Below are positions 46,637 through 55,689 of a stretch of 64,000 nt of DNA, piece by piece (position 1 is the stretch's first letter; each line of letters starts with the position of its first letter). This stretch comes from DASRHK01 sp963776465 (GTDB lineage Bacteria > Pseudomonadota > Gammaproteobacteria > Nevskiales > Nevskiaceae), in assembly GCA_963776465.1 (NCBI GenBank), contig CAVZMV010000001.1, positions 744,001 to 808,000 of the forward strand. The letters are read 5' to 3'. Both the position numbers and the translations under genes were made by a program. The notes beneath the pieces are model-generated. The model searched no databases, had not been told where the DNA came from, and worked only from the letters and a program-made list of their open reading frames with translations.

Positions 46637-46648
46637 AGGCCGTATAAT
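46621..46648 (+). promoter_or_regulatory. promoter of the TetR-family regulator gene
   Basis: TTGAAC (46621-46626), a 16-bp spacer and a perfect TATAAT (46643-46648). The -35 is buried in operator site 2, the arrangement expected for autorepression. Confidence 0.7.
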
Positions 46649-46696
46649 CACCCGGCGATTGGCGCTTCGGCCACTCGCTTTCGATCGAGCAGACGC

Positions 46697-47278
46697 ATGC
46701 CACGCAACAAGGTTCACCAGGACTCTGCCGAGAAGCGGACGGAAATCGTCGACGCGGCCCGGAAGCTGTTTCTCGACGCCGGCTACGAATCGACCTCCAT
46801 GAGCGCGATCGCCGCGGCTGCGGAAGTCGCCGCCAACACCATCTACTGGTATTTCAAGGACAAGGACGAATTGCTCGTCGCCGTTCTTGATGCAGAACTG
46901 GAGCGGGGGATGGGAGCATTTCTGCGCAGTTCCGTCACCGACAAGACCAGCCGGCTTCTCATGGTGGTGAAGCAATTGCAGCAGGCCAGTCGCCTCGTCG
47001 CGACGGTCCACGCGCGCATGCTGACCTCACCGACCATCAGTGCGTGGCATGACCGGTTTCACACGCTGGCGGAAAAGCTGATCGAAGGTGAAATGCAACA
47101 AGCCGGGCTTTCTCCGAAGAAATCGAAGTCGCTGGTGAAGATCTGGGTGTTCACGGTCGAAGGGATGCTCGCCCACCCGATGTCGGACGCAGAAAGGCGC
47201 GAGGTCTGCTCCGTTCTGGTCGGCGAAGCGACAACTCACGGAAGTCTCGTGGGCTGGGCGCTCAGGCGGCGTCGGTAG
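46697..47278 (+). CDS. TetR family transcriptional regulator
   Basis: A 193-residue repressor-type protein. The helix-turn-helix is near residues 30-55 (SMSAIAAAAEVAANTIYWYF); the rest is the helical ligand-binding and dimer domain. It is divergent from the hydrolase-SDR operon and two 17-bp palindromes lie between them, so it very probably represses both itself and the operon until an acyl or ester-type ligand binds. The ligand is unknown. Confidence 0.93.
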   Translation: MPRNKVHQDSAEKRTEIVDAARKLFLDAGYESTSMSAIAAAAEVAANTIYWYFKDKDELLVAVLDAELERGMGAFLRSSVTDKTSRLLMVVKQLQQASRLVATVHARMLTSPTISAWHDRFHTLAEKLIEGEMQQAGLSPKKSKSLVKIWVFTVEGMLAHPMSDAERREVCSVLVGEATTHGSLVGWALRRRR

Positions 47279-47308
47279 AACCGCCGTCCTGATCCGCCCA
47301 AAAACCAG

Positions 47309-48316
<1,008 letters not shown>

Positions 48317-48336
48317 TGAAGATTCTCCTGGTTGGC

Positions 48337-48357
48337 GGCGCGCGTGGCGCGCCCTAC
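48337..48357. repeat. short GC palindrome, copy 1
   Basis: GGCGCGCGTGGCGCGCCCTAC; it matches the element at 50493-50513 at 20 of 21 bases. It lies in the leader of the MDR gene, next to a REP-like copy. Confidence 0.65.
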
Positions 48358-48366
48358 GACTGTTTG

Positions 48367-48418
48367 TGTAGGAGGGGCTGTTAGCCCCGACAAATCGCGG
48401 CCAACGGCCGCTCCTACA
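48367..48418. repeat. REP-like palindromic repeat, copy 3
   Basis: TGTAGG to CCTACA bounds, with GGGGCTGTTAGCCCC and GCGGCCAACGGCCGC hairpins; nearly identical to copy 4 at 52442. It contains the stop codon of the hydrolase gene at 48414-49226. Confidence 0.88.
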
Positions 48419-49226
48419 TGAGCTGAGCGAGTACGGTCTCTACGTAATTCTGTGGCTGCTCGAGGTCGGGGAAATGACCGCACCCGGGAGAATGCTTGAT
48501 CCGGGCGTGCGGGAGCAACTCCAGCAGCGATTCGGCGCGCGTGTGCTTGTGGCTGCGGTCCGAGTCGCCCCAGATCAGCGTGGCCGGCTGCTTGACGCCC
48601 ATCAGCTGCGCGTCGGTGCCCTTGCGCAGGCCCTGGACGACGTCGGCGAGACAGAAGCAGCCGCCGTGCGTGAGCGCCTCATCCGCGGTCGCGCGGAATT
48701 CGTCGCGCTGCGTCTTGTCGTTCATCGCCATGCCGTACCAGGCGTGCGCGAATTTGCGCTTGGCAAGCCGCATGGTGATCTGGCCCACGACCGGCCTCTG
48801 GATCAGCTTGGGCACGTTTGCCTGCGTCCACGCCGGCATCGCCGAGAGGCCCGGCGTCTGGCACAGCACCAGACTCCGGATGCGCTGGGGCGCGAGCTTG
48901 GCAGCTGCGATCGCGTAGAAGCCGTTGGCGCAGCTGAACGCCAGCGACGCCTGCTTGACGTCGAGCGCGTCCATCACCGACAGCACGACGCCGGCGCCCT
49001 CCTCAACCTTGTGGCCATAACGGAAGGCCGCCTTCGAGAAGCCGAACCCGGGCATGTCGAAGCAGATCACCCGCGCGTGCGGCGCCAGCAGCCCGATCAC
49101 CTTCTCGTGATGCGCGATCACGTTGGGCCCGTCGGGCGTCATCAGGACGACGGGCTTGCCGTTCGTCCCGAGCGCAGTCGAGGGACCGGTGTCGCGGACG
49201 CGCAGCGTTCCGTACCGCGTGTTCAC
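48414..49226 (-). CDS. alpha/beta hydrolase with atypical nucleophile elbow
   Basis: A 270-residue alpha/beta hydrolase. The fold markers are MTPDGPNVIAHHEKVIG, CFDMPGFGFSK and the C-terminal acid/base WGDSDRSHKH and GCGHFPDLE. The nucleophile region reads LAFSCANGFY: Ser is present but the flanking Gly residues of GxSxG are replaced. The GTG start overlaps the acyl-CoA dehydrogenase stop by 4 bp, linking it to that operon. Its stop codon lies in a REP-like repeat. A lactonase or esterase step is a possible role. Confidence 0.83.
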   Translation of the reverse strand: MNTRYGTLRVRDTGPSTALGTNGKPVVLMTPDGPNVIAHHEKVIGLLAPHARVICFDMPGFGFSKAAFRYGHKVEEGAGVVLSVMDALDVKQASLAFSCANGFYAIAAAKLAPQRIRSLVLCQTPGLSAMPAWTQANVPKLIQRPVVGQITMRLAKRKFAHAWYGMAMNDKTQRDEFRATADEALTHGGCFCLADVVQGLRKGTDAQLMGVKQPATLIWGDSDRSHKHTRAESLLELLPHARIKHSPGCGHFPDLEQPQNYVETVLAQLM

Positions 49227-50473
49227 GCGCGCCGCGAGCTCATCGCCTTCATCACGTCCGCCGGCACGTAGCGCGACAGCTCCATCTTGCCGATGGCGTT
49301 GCGATGCACTTCGTCGGGGCCGTCGGCGAGGCGCAGCGTGCGCGCCTGCGCGTAGGCATACGACGAGGCCGAAATCGTCGCGTGACGCCGCCGCCGCCGT
49401 GCGCCTGGATCGCCCAGTCGATGACCTGGCAGGCCATGTTCGGCGCCGCCACCTTGATCATCGCGATCTCCTTGGCCGCGACCTTGTTGCCGACCGTGTC
49501 CATCATGTAGGCGGCTTTCAGCGTCAGCAGGCGCGCCTGGTCGATCATGATGCGCGACTCGGCGATGCGCTCCAGCGTCACCGTCTGCGTCGGCGACCGG
49601 CTTGCCGAACGCCACGCGCGACAGCGCGCGCTTGCACATCTTCTCCAGCGCGCGCTCGGCCAGGCCGATGAGGCGCATGCAGTGGTGGATGCGGCCCGGC
49701 CCGAGGCGGCCCTGCGCGATCTCGAAGCCGCGGCCTTCGCCGAGCAGGATGTTGGACGCCGGCACGCGCACGTTCTCGAACACCATCTCGGCGTGGCCGT
49801 GCGGCGCGTCGTCGTAGCCGAACACCGGCAGCGGGCGCAGGATCTTGACGCCCGGCGTGTCGCGCGGCACCAGGATCATCGACTGCTGGCTGTGGCGGCT
49901 GGCGTTGTCGGGATCGGTCTTGCCCATGAAGATGAAGAGCTTGCAGCGCGGGTCGACGGCGCCGGACGACCACCATTTGCGGCCGTTGATCACGTAGCTC
50001 GTCGCCGTCGCGCTCGATCGTGCTCTCGATGTTGGTGGCGTCGGAGGAGGCGACGTCCGGCTCGGTCATCGCGAAGCAGGAGCGGATCTTCCCGTCCAGC
50101 AGCGGCTCCAGCCACTGCTTCTTCTGCTCGGGCGTGCCGTAGCGCTCGAGCACTTCCATGTTGCCGGTGTCGGGCGCCGAGCAGTTGAACACCTCCGGCG
50201 CCCAGATCACGCGGCCCATGATCTCGCACAGCGGCGCGTATTCCAGGTTGGTGAGCCCGGCGCCGCGCTCGGATTCCGGCAGGAACAGGTTCCACAGGCC
50301 CTGCGGCCTTGCGCCTTCACCTTGAGCTCCTCCATCAGCTGCGTCGGCTGCCAGCGATCGCCCTCGGCGACCTCGTCGTGGAAGCGTTTCTCGTTGGGAT
50401 AGATGTGCTCGTCCATGAAGGCGCTCAAGCGCTTCTGGAGGTCCTTGGTCTTTTGCGAGTATTCGAAATCCAT
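49223..50473 (-). pseudogene. acyl-CoA dehydrogenase, ACAD10/11-like, broken by several one-base insertions
   Basis: All parts of a roughly 413-residue enzyme are readable, but in changing frames: MDFEYSQKTKDLQKRLSAFM, then LWNLFLPESERGAGLTNLEY, CFAMTEPDVASSDATNIES, INGRKWWSSGAVDPRCK, RIHHCMRLIGLAERALEK, QAHGGGGV and ARTLRLADGPDEVHR. Breaks fit extra bases near 50309, 50297, 50000, 49588 and two near 49370-49385. The GRIHH and LADGPDEVH signatures mark the ACAD10/11 (LvaC-type) subgroup, which works on phosphorylated 4-hydroxyacyl-CoA. The kinase partner is encoded upstream. Six gains and no loss is odd for natural decay. Confidence 0.8.
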
Positions 50474-50492
50474 CGTGATGCTCCTGTTCGAA

Positions 50493-50513
50493 GGCGCGCA
50501 TGGCGCGCCCTAC
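50493..50513. repeat. short GC palindrome, copy 2
   Basis: GGCGCGCATGGCGCGCCCTAC, one base different from the copy at 48337-48357. The TAG stop of the APH-like kinase gene (50510-50512) is inside it. Confidence 0.65.
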
Positions 50514-51590
50514 CGTCTCGAAAGTATTTGTTGAACCTTGGCCCAGCCCAGCTCCGCCAGCGGCCGCGCGCCGCTGCCGGCGTCCCTGGCGTGCTGGCTT
50601 GCTGCCGTGCCGTCCTTCACGCGGCCCATGATCCCTTGCAGGATCGCCGCGCCGCGGAACAGGTTGTAGGCGAGATAGAAATCCCAGTGATCGCGATCGA
50701 TGCCGCTGCGCCCGGTGGCTTTGCAGTACGCCGCGACGTAACTTTCCTCGTCGGGAATGCCGAGGGCGGCGATGTCGACGCCGCCCAGACCGCGGAACGT
50801 GCCTTCCGGTATGTGGCAGCCCATGCAGTGATAGGAGAAGTCCGCGAGCGGATGGCCCAGCGTCGACAGCTCCCAGTCGAGCACCGCGACGATGCGCGGC
50901 TCGGCGGGATGGAACATGAGATTGTCGAGGCGGAAATCGCCGTGGACGATCGAGGTCTCGTCGTCCAGCGGGATGTTCGCCGGCAGCCATTCGATCAATT
51001 TGTCCGCCGCCTCGATCTTCTCGGTCTCGGACAGCGCGGTACTGCTTGCTCCAGCGATCGATCTGGCGCGCGAAATAGTTGCCGGGCTTGCCGAAGTCGG
51101 CGAGGCCCACGGCGGTGTAGTCCACCTTGTGCAGCGCCGCGATCACGCGGTTCATCTCGTAATAGATCGCCGAGCGCTCGGCCGGCGTCATGCCCGGCAG
51201 CGTCGTGTCCCAAAGCACGCGACCCTCGACGCAATCCATGACGTAGAACGCGGTGCCGATCACCGACTCGTCGGTGCACAGGCAGTACGTGCGGGCGACC
51301 GGCACGTCGGTGTTCCGGAGCGCGGTGATGACGCGATACTCGCGGTCCACCGCGTGCGCCGACGCCAGCAATTTCCCCGGCGGCTTGCGGCGCAGCACGT
51401 AGCGCTTGCCGCCGGCGGAAAGCCGATACGTGGGATTGGACTGCCCGCCCTTAAACTGCTCGACCACCAGCTCGCCGCTGAATCCCTCGACGTTGGCGCG
51501 CAGGTATTTCTCGAGCGCAGCCTCGTCGAACCGGTGGCGCTCGCGCACCGGCATGGTGCCGACGAAGGTCTGGTCTGCGGTGGTGCTCAT
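50510..51590 (-). CDS. phosphotransferase (APH fold) of the ACAD10/11-linked type, frameshifted
   Basis: A kinase of about 359 residues once corrected. Residues 40-100 hold the nucleotide-binding part (FKGGQSNPTYRL, KRYVLRRKPPGKLL); the catalytic loop IVHGDFRLDNLMFHP and metal-binding LDWELSTLGHPLAD follow. One extra base at 51038-51039, after KQY, breaks the frame. Relatives (LvaA in Pseudomonas, the N-terminal domain of human ACAD10/11) phosphorylate the 4-hydroxyl of 4-hydroxyacyl-CoA. Neighbouring acyl-CoA dehydrogenase and SDR genes match that pathway. Confidence 0.87.
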
Positions 51591-52422
51591 CTACGGCATC
51601 GGGTTGGTCGGCAGCCGGTCGTCGAGGATGTCGCGCATGCGCATCTCGATCGCGCCTTTGATCTTCGGGTGCGACAGGATGTAGAAGCGATTGGTCTTCA
51701 CCGCCTCCATCGTGATCTTGGCGACGTCCGTGGCCGACAGCCGCCCTGACTTCAGCGCATGGCGGACACGGTCTTCGGTACTGCTGGCCGAGCGGATTGG
51801 TCGCGGAGAGTTCTGCGGGCCGGTTGCGCGCCGACTCGCCGATGCCGGTGTTGACGTAGGCCGGCGCCAGGATCGACACGCCGATCTTCGCCTTGGCCAG
51901 CTGCAGGTCCTGATGCAGGCATTCGGACAGCGTCACCACACCGTGCTTGGAGACACAGTACACGGCAGAGCCGGGGACCGAGATGAGGCCGGCGACCGAC
52001 GCGGTGTTGACCACGTGGCACTCGTCGCCCTGCTCGAGCATCCGCGGCACGAAGCTCTTGATGCCGTGGATCACGCCCATGAGGTTGACGTCGAGGCACC
52101 ACTTCCAGTCGTCGAGCGTGGCGAGCCAGGTCGGGCCAGCGACGGCGACGCCGGCGTTGTTGAACAGCAGGTGCGCCGCGCCGAACTTCTCGTAGGTCTT
52201 CGCAGCAAGACTGTCGAGGTGCTCGGGCCTGGTCACGTCGCATTTCACCGCCAGGCCTTGTGTGCCGGCGGCAAGCATGCCGATCGTCGCCTGCATGCCC
52301 GCTTCGTCGCGATCGGCGAGCACCACCTTCATGCCCTCGCCCGCGCACAGGATGGCGAGCTCGCGGCCGAAGCCGGAGGCGGCGCCGGTGATGACGGCAA
52401 CTTTTCCTGCCAATTCCCTCAT
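51591..52422 (-). CDS. short-chain dehydrogenase, frameshifted near the C-terminus
   Basis: An SDR of about 276 residues after correction: TGAASGFG, NNAGVAVAG, catalytic Ser in NTASVAGL and YCVSK. After NPLGQQY one extra base at 51777-51778 changes the frame; removing it gives EDRVRHALKSGRLSATDVAK and a normal C-terminus ending RLPTNPMP. The uncorrected frame reads on into the kinase gene region. It lies 0 bp before the kinase start, within the same operon, and resembles the SDR that reduces 4-oxoacyl-CoA in levulinate-type pathways. Confidence 0.85.
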
Positions 52423-52441
52423 AAGGACTCCTGTAGGAACC

Positions 52442-52493
52442 TGTAGGAGGGGCTGTTAGCCCCGACAAATCGCGGCCAACGGCCGCTCCTACA
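52442..52493. repeat. REP-like palindromic repeat, copy 4
   Basis: Nearly identical to copy 3, bounded by TGTAGG and CCTACA. It lies in the 82-bp gap between two SDR genes on the same strand. Confidence 0.88.
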
Positions 52494-52504
52494 AAAACAT
52501 ATGG

Positions 52505-53278
52505 CTATCCGATCAGCATCCCGCCGTCGACGATCATCGCCGTGCCGGTTGTATAGCTCGCCGCCGGCGAGCACAAGTACAGGACCGCGCCCGCCATCTC
52601 GTCGGGCTGCGCGACGCGATGCAGCGAGATGCGCTTCTCGGCTTCCTTGCGGATCTGGTCGTTCTTGACCAGTGCGCCGGCGAACTTGGTGGCGGTCAGG
52701 CCCGGGCAGAGCGCGTTGACGCGGATCTTCTTGGCGCCGAGCTCCTGCGCGAAGGCCTTGGTCATCGAGATCACCGCCGCCTTGGTGATCGAGTAGATGC
52801 CCATGAAGGCGCCCGGCACGATGCCGCCTATCGAGGCGACGTTGACGATGGCGCCGCCGCCCTGCTTCTCCATCAGCTTGCCGGCCATCACCGACATGTA
52901 GAAGTAGCCGCGGATGTTGACGTCGATGGTCTTCTGGAACGCGGCGAGGTCGGTGTCAAGGATCGGCCCGAAGTACGGGTTGGCCGCCGCGTTGTTGACC
53001 AGGATGTCGAGCCGGCCATGCGCCTGCTCGATCTCGCCGAAGATCTTCTTGATCTGGTCGAGCTCGCCGATGTGGCAGGCGCGCACCTCGGCCTTGCCGC
53101 CGGCGTCGCGGATCTCCTGCGCCACCTTCTCGCAATCGTCGGCCTTGCGGCTGGACACGATCACGTGCGCGCCGTGCGCGGCCAGCGCCTTGGCGATCGA
53201 CTCGCCGATGCCGCGGCTGGCGCCGGTGACGAGCGCGATCTTGCCGGACAGGTCGAACATCTTCTCGTGTGCGGTCAT
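52505..53278 (-). CDS. short-chain dehydrogenase (FabG/gluconate-dehydrogenase-like)
   Basis: An intact 257-residue SDR: TGASRGIG (residues 18-25), NNAAANPYF, catalytic Ser in NVASIGGI and YSITK; the C-terminal YTTGTAMIVDGGMLIG is the classical end of tetrameric SDRs. It is placed between the histidine phosphatase and the kinase/ACAD operon, and probably oxidises a 3-hydroxyacyl-CoA or a related alcohol. Confidence 0.9.
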   Translation of the reverse strand: MTAHEKMFDLSGKIALVTGASRGIGESIAKALAAHGAHVIVSSRKADDCEKVAQEIRDAGGKAEVRACHIGELDQIKKIFGEIEQAHGRLDILVNNAAANPYFGPILDTDLAAFQKTIDVNIRGYFYMSVMAGKLMEKQGGGAIVNVASIGGIVPGAFMGIYSITKAAVISMTKAFAQELGAKKIRVNALCPGLTATKFAGALVKNDQIRKEAEKRISLHRVAQPDEMAGAVLYLCSPAASYTTGTAMIVDGGMLIG

Positions 53279-53284
53279 GGACGA

Positions 53285-53989
53285 TTACCGGTAGGTGATG
53301 GATTTGGGCGCAGCCTGCTCGAGGTGCGCAAAGTTGTTCAGGTAGTTCAGGCTCACGCGACCCGGCTGGTAGAGCAAACGCGTCACCGCGCTGTTCACCA
53401 GCGTGGTGTTGAGCTCCGCGGTGCGCGCGTCGGGAATCTGCAGGAGCTCCTGGCAGATCGCCGAGATCGGTCCGCCGGAGGTGAACACGATGGTGTTCTG
53501 CGAGCCGCCGGCGCTCTGCACCAGGCGCGTCACCGCGTCGACGACGCGCCCGCGGAAGGCGGTCCAGCTCTCGCGATACTCATGGTCGTGCTTGCCGCCC
53601 ATCCATCGGGCCATCGCCGCGGAGAACAGCTCCTGGAACGCGCGGCGCGGATTGTCGCTGTGCACGAGCGTCGAACGCGCCACCTTGGGATCGGCGAAGT
53701 CCGGGCGATAGCGCACGAAGAGCTCGTCGTGGTCGTACTCGTCGAAGCCGGCATCGACGTGCCAGCTATCGGCCGACGGCGCGCTGCCGTTCAGCGCCGA
53801 TACGCAGGCTTCGGCAGTCTGCCGATGGCGCTTCAAGCTGCCGATGACCACCCGGGTGAACTGCTGGCCGCAGCTGCCCAACCATCGGCCCAGCAGGCGC
53901 GACTGCTCGACGCCAAGGTCCGACAGGTGATCGTAGACGTCGGCAGCGGCCGAGGCCTGGCCGTGGCGCACCAGATAGATCTGTCCCAT
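53285..53989 (-). CDS. histidine phosphatase family protein (phosphoglycerate mutase-like)
   Basis: A 234-residue protein starting at 53989. The catalytic His is in IYLVRHGQAS, a second pocket Arg in SLKRHRQTAEA, and the distal region in FTSGGPISAI replaces the usual second His. Such genes commonly accompany APH-kinase/acyl-CoA dehydrogenase clusters, where one may dephosphorylate side products. The SDR gene follows 6 bp later. A longer start at 54022 is possible but lacks family similarity. Confidence 0.87.
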   Translation of the reverse strand: MGQIYLVRHGQASAAADVYDHLSDLGVEQSRLLGRWLGSCGQQFTRVVIGSLKRHRQTAEACVSALNGSAPSADSWHVDAGFDEYDHDELFVRYRPDFADPKVARSTLVHSDNPRRAFQELFSAAMARWMGGKHDHEYRESWTAFRGRVVDAVTRLVQSAGGSQNTIVFTSGGPISAICQELLQIPDARTAELNTTLVNSAVTRLLYQPGRVSLNYLNNFAHLEQAAPKSITYR

Positions 53990-54018
53990 TTGCCGGCAGC
54001 GTAGGGCGGTACCTAGAA

Positions 54019-54032
54019 TCATTCAAATGAAT
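54019..54032. promoter_or_regulatory. operator candidate shared with the 3.9-kb region
   Basis: TCATTCAAATGAAT: the reverse complement of the core at 3965-3980. It lies in the 69-bp gap between the histidine phosphatase gene and the divergent LysR gene. An ATTCGAAT element follows at 54034-54041. Confidence 0.55.
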
Positions 54033-54058
54033 TATTCGAATCCCCCGGTATAAAGAAC

Positions 54059-54961
54059 GTGCATCTGGCCCGCATCGACCTGAACTTGCTGGTGGTGCTC
54101 GACGCCATCTACACCGAAGGCGGGATTACACGCGCGGCGGAGAAGCTGCACCTGACGCAGCCGGCGATCAGCCATGCGCTGGGACGGCTGCGACGCATGC
54201 TCAAGGACGAGCTGTTCGAGCGCGAGGGCCGCGCCATGGTGCCGACGCCGTTCGCGCGCAACCTCATCGAGCCGGTGCGCCGCTCGCTGCGCAACCTGGA
54301 GATCACGCTCAATGAGATCGAGCGCTTCGATCCCGCCACCAGCCACAAGCGCTTCGCGCTCGGCGTGCGCGACGTGCTCGAGGCCACGCTGCTGCCGCCG
54401 CTGATGCAGCACCTGGACAAGGCCGCGCCTGGCGTGGAGATCGCGGCGATCCAGGTCGATCGCCGCGAGATGGAGTCCGAGCTCGCCTCCGGCGCGCTCG
54501 ACGCGGCGCTGGATGTTCTCCTGCCCGTGTCCGACGCGATCCGCCATGCCCGGATCGCCGGCGACCGCCTGGTCGCGGTGGTGCGCAAAGGGCACCCGAG
54601 CGTGAAGACGCGCCTGAGCCTGGAGGCCTACCTAAAGCAGGAGCACATTCTCGTCAGCTCGCGCCGCTCCGGACCGGGCCTCGAGGATGTCGAGCTCTCG
54701 CGACTTGGTGTGCAGCGCAAGGTGCGCCTGCGCTGCCAGCACTACTTCGCTGCCTGCCGCGTGGTGAGCCTGACCGACTTCGTGCTGACCATGCCGGAGC
54801 GCTACGCGCGCGTCGCCAACGAGCAATTCGGCAACCGCATCCTGCCCTTCCCGCTGGAGAAGCCGACGCTCGACGTGCACATGTACTGGCACTCCAACGT
54901 CGAGAACGAGCCGGCGAACCGCTGGCTGCGCCGGCAGCTACGGAGTACATTCGAGCGATGA
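54059..54961 (+). CDS. LysR family transcriptional regulator
   Basis: A 300-residue regulator with GTG start. The winged helix-turn-helix is at residues 5-60 (LNLLVVLDAIYTEGGITRAA, LHLTQPAISHALGRLR); the remainder is the periplasmic-binding-like effector domain. It is of the NodD/NahR-like type (HLARIDLNLL start). It is divergent from the phosphatase - SDR - SDR - kinase - dehydrogenase genes and probably activates them. Its stop overlaps the next gene by 4 bp. Confidence 0.92.
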   Translation: MHLARIDLNLLVVLDAIYTEGGITRAAEKLHLTQPAISHALGRLRRMLKDELFEREGRAMVPTPFARNLIEPVRRSLRNLEITLNEIERFDPATSHKRFALGVRDVLEATLLPPLMQHLDKAAPGVEIAAIQVDRREMESELASGALDAALDVLLPVSDAIRHARIAGDRLVAVVRKGHPSVKTRLSLEAYLKQEHILVSSRRSGPGLEDVELSRLGVQRKVRLRCQHYFAACRVVSLTDFVLTMPERYARVANEQFGNRILPFPLEKPTLDVHMYWHSNVENEPANRWLRRQLRSTFER

Positions 54962-55686
54962 CACGAAGAGACGCGCTGGCGCTCGGCCTTCCCGTGTTGC
55001 TCGTCGTGTGCAGCGGCATCTATTTCTGGCGGACCTCGCAACCCGCGCCGGACCCGTTGCCGCCTACCGTCACTCCGCCACCTTCGTCGGAGCCTGAAAT
55101 CCCCAGCGTCGAGCCGTCACTCTCGGTGGGCTCGCGTGTGGAGGCGCTGTCCAGCGAAGGCTGGCAGATGGCGACCATCAAGGAGATCGCCGACGACCAG
55201 GCGCTGATCGCCTACCAGCGCAGCGCGCTTGGCGAGGAGCGCGTCGACGTGCGTCTGCTGCGCAAACCGGAAGCCGAGCTCACCGCCAAGCCGGTGCCGC
55301 CGTCACCAAGCGCTCGCGCGCCGGCCATCGTCGCCGGTCCGGCAACGCCGCCGGCGCCGCCGCTCGGGCCGCGGATCACCGTCTCGAGAATCCCCACCGG
55401 CGACTACATCTGCGAGTCCGAGCAGAAGGGCACCGTCAAGGATCCGCTGACCGACGACGACGGCGTGCCGATCAAGGTCACGCTGATGATCGAGATCCTG
55501 TCGGATCGTGTGTATCGCGCGTTCAATGGCGACGACGACGGCTACAGCTACGACCCGGCGAGCGGGCGCATCATCTGGGAGAACGGCATGCTCGGCCAGG
55601 AGGAGCCCGGGCAGTACCGCGCCGACTCCAAGTCCATCGTCACCAGCGTCGGCGGGCACGTGATGACCTGCACGCTCCGGAGATAG
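54958..55686 (+). CDS. membrane-anchored protein with Tudor/Agenet-like segment
   Basis: A 242-residue protein. An N-terminal hydrophobic segment (residues 7-22, ALGLPVLLVVCSGIYF) anchors it, followed by a Pro-rich linker. VGSRVEALSSEGWQMATIKE resembles small Tudor/Agenet-type beta barrels; a second Pro/Ala linker precedes a C-terminal beta-rich domain (SRIPTGDYICESEQKG to VGGHVMTCTLRR) with two Cys that may form a disulfide. It overlaps the LysR stop and precedes the 937-residue secreted protein by 3 bp. Not recognised as a known family. Confidence 0.72.
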   Translation: MTRRDALALGLPVLLVVCSGIYFWRTSQPAPDPLPPTVTPPPSSEPEIPSVEPSLSVGSRVEALSSEGWQMATIKEIADDQALIAYQRSALGEERVDVRLLRKPEAELTAKPVPPSPSARAPAIVAGPATPPAPPLGPRITVSRIPTGDYICESEQKGTVKDPLTDDDGVPIKVTLMIEILSDRVYRAFNGDDDGYSYDPASGRIIWENGMLGQEEPGQYRADSKSIVTSVGGHVMTCTLRR

Positions 55687-55689
55687 CGC

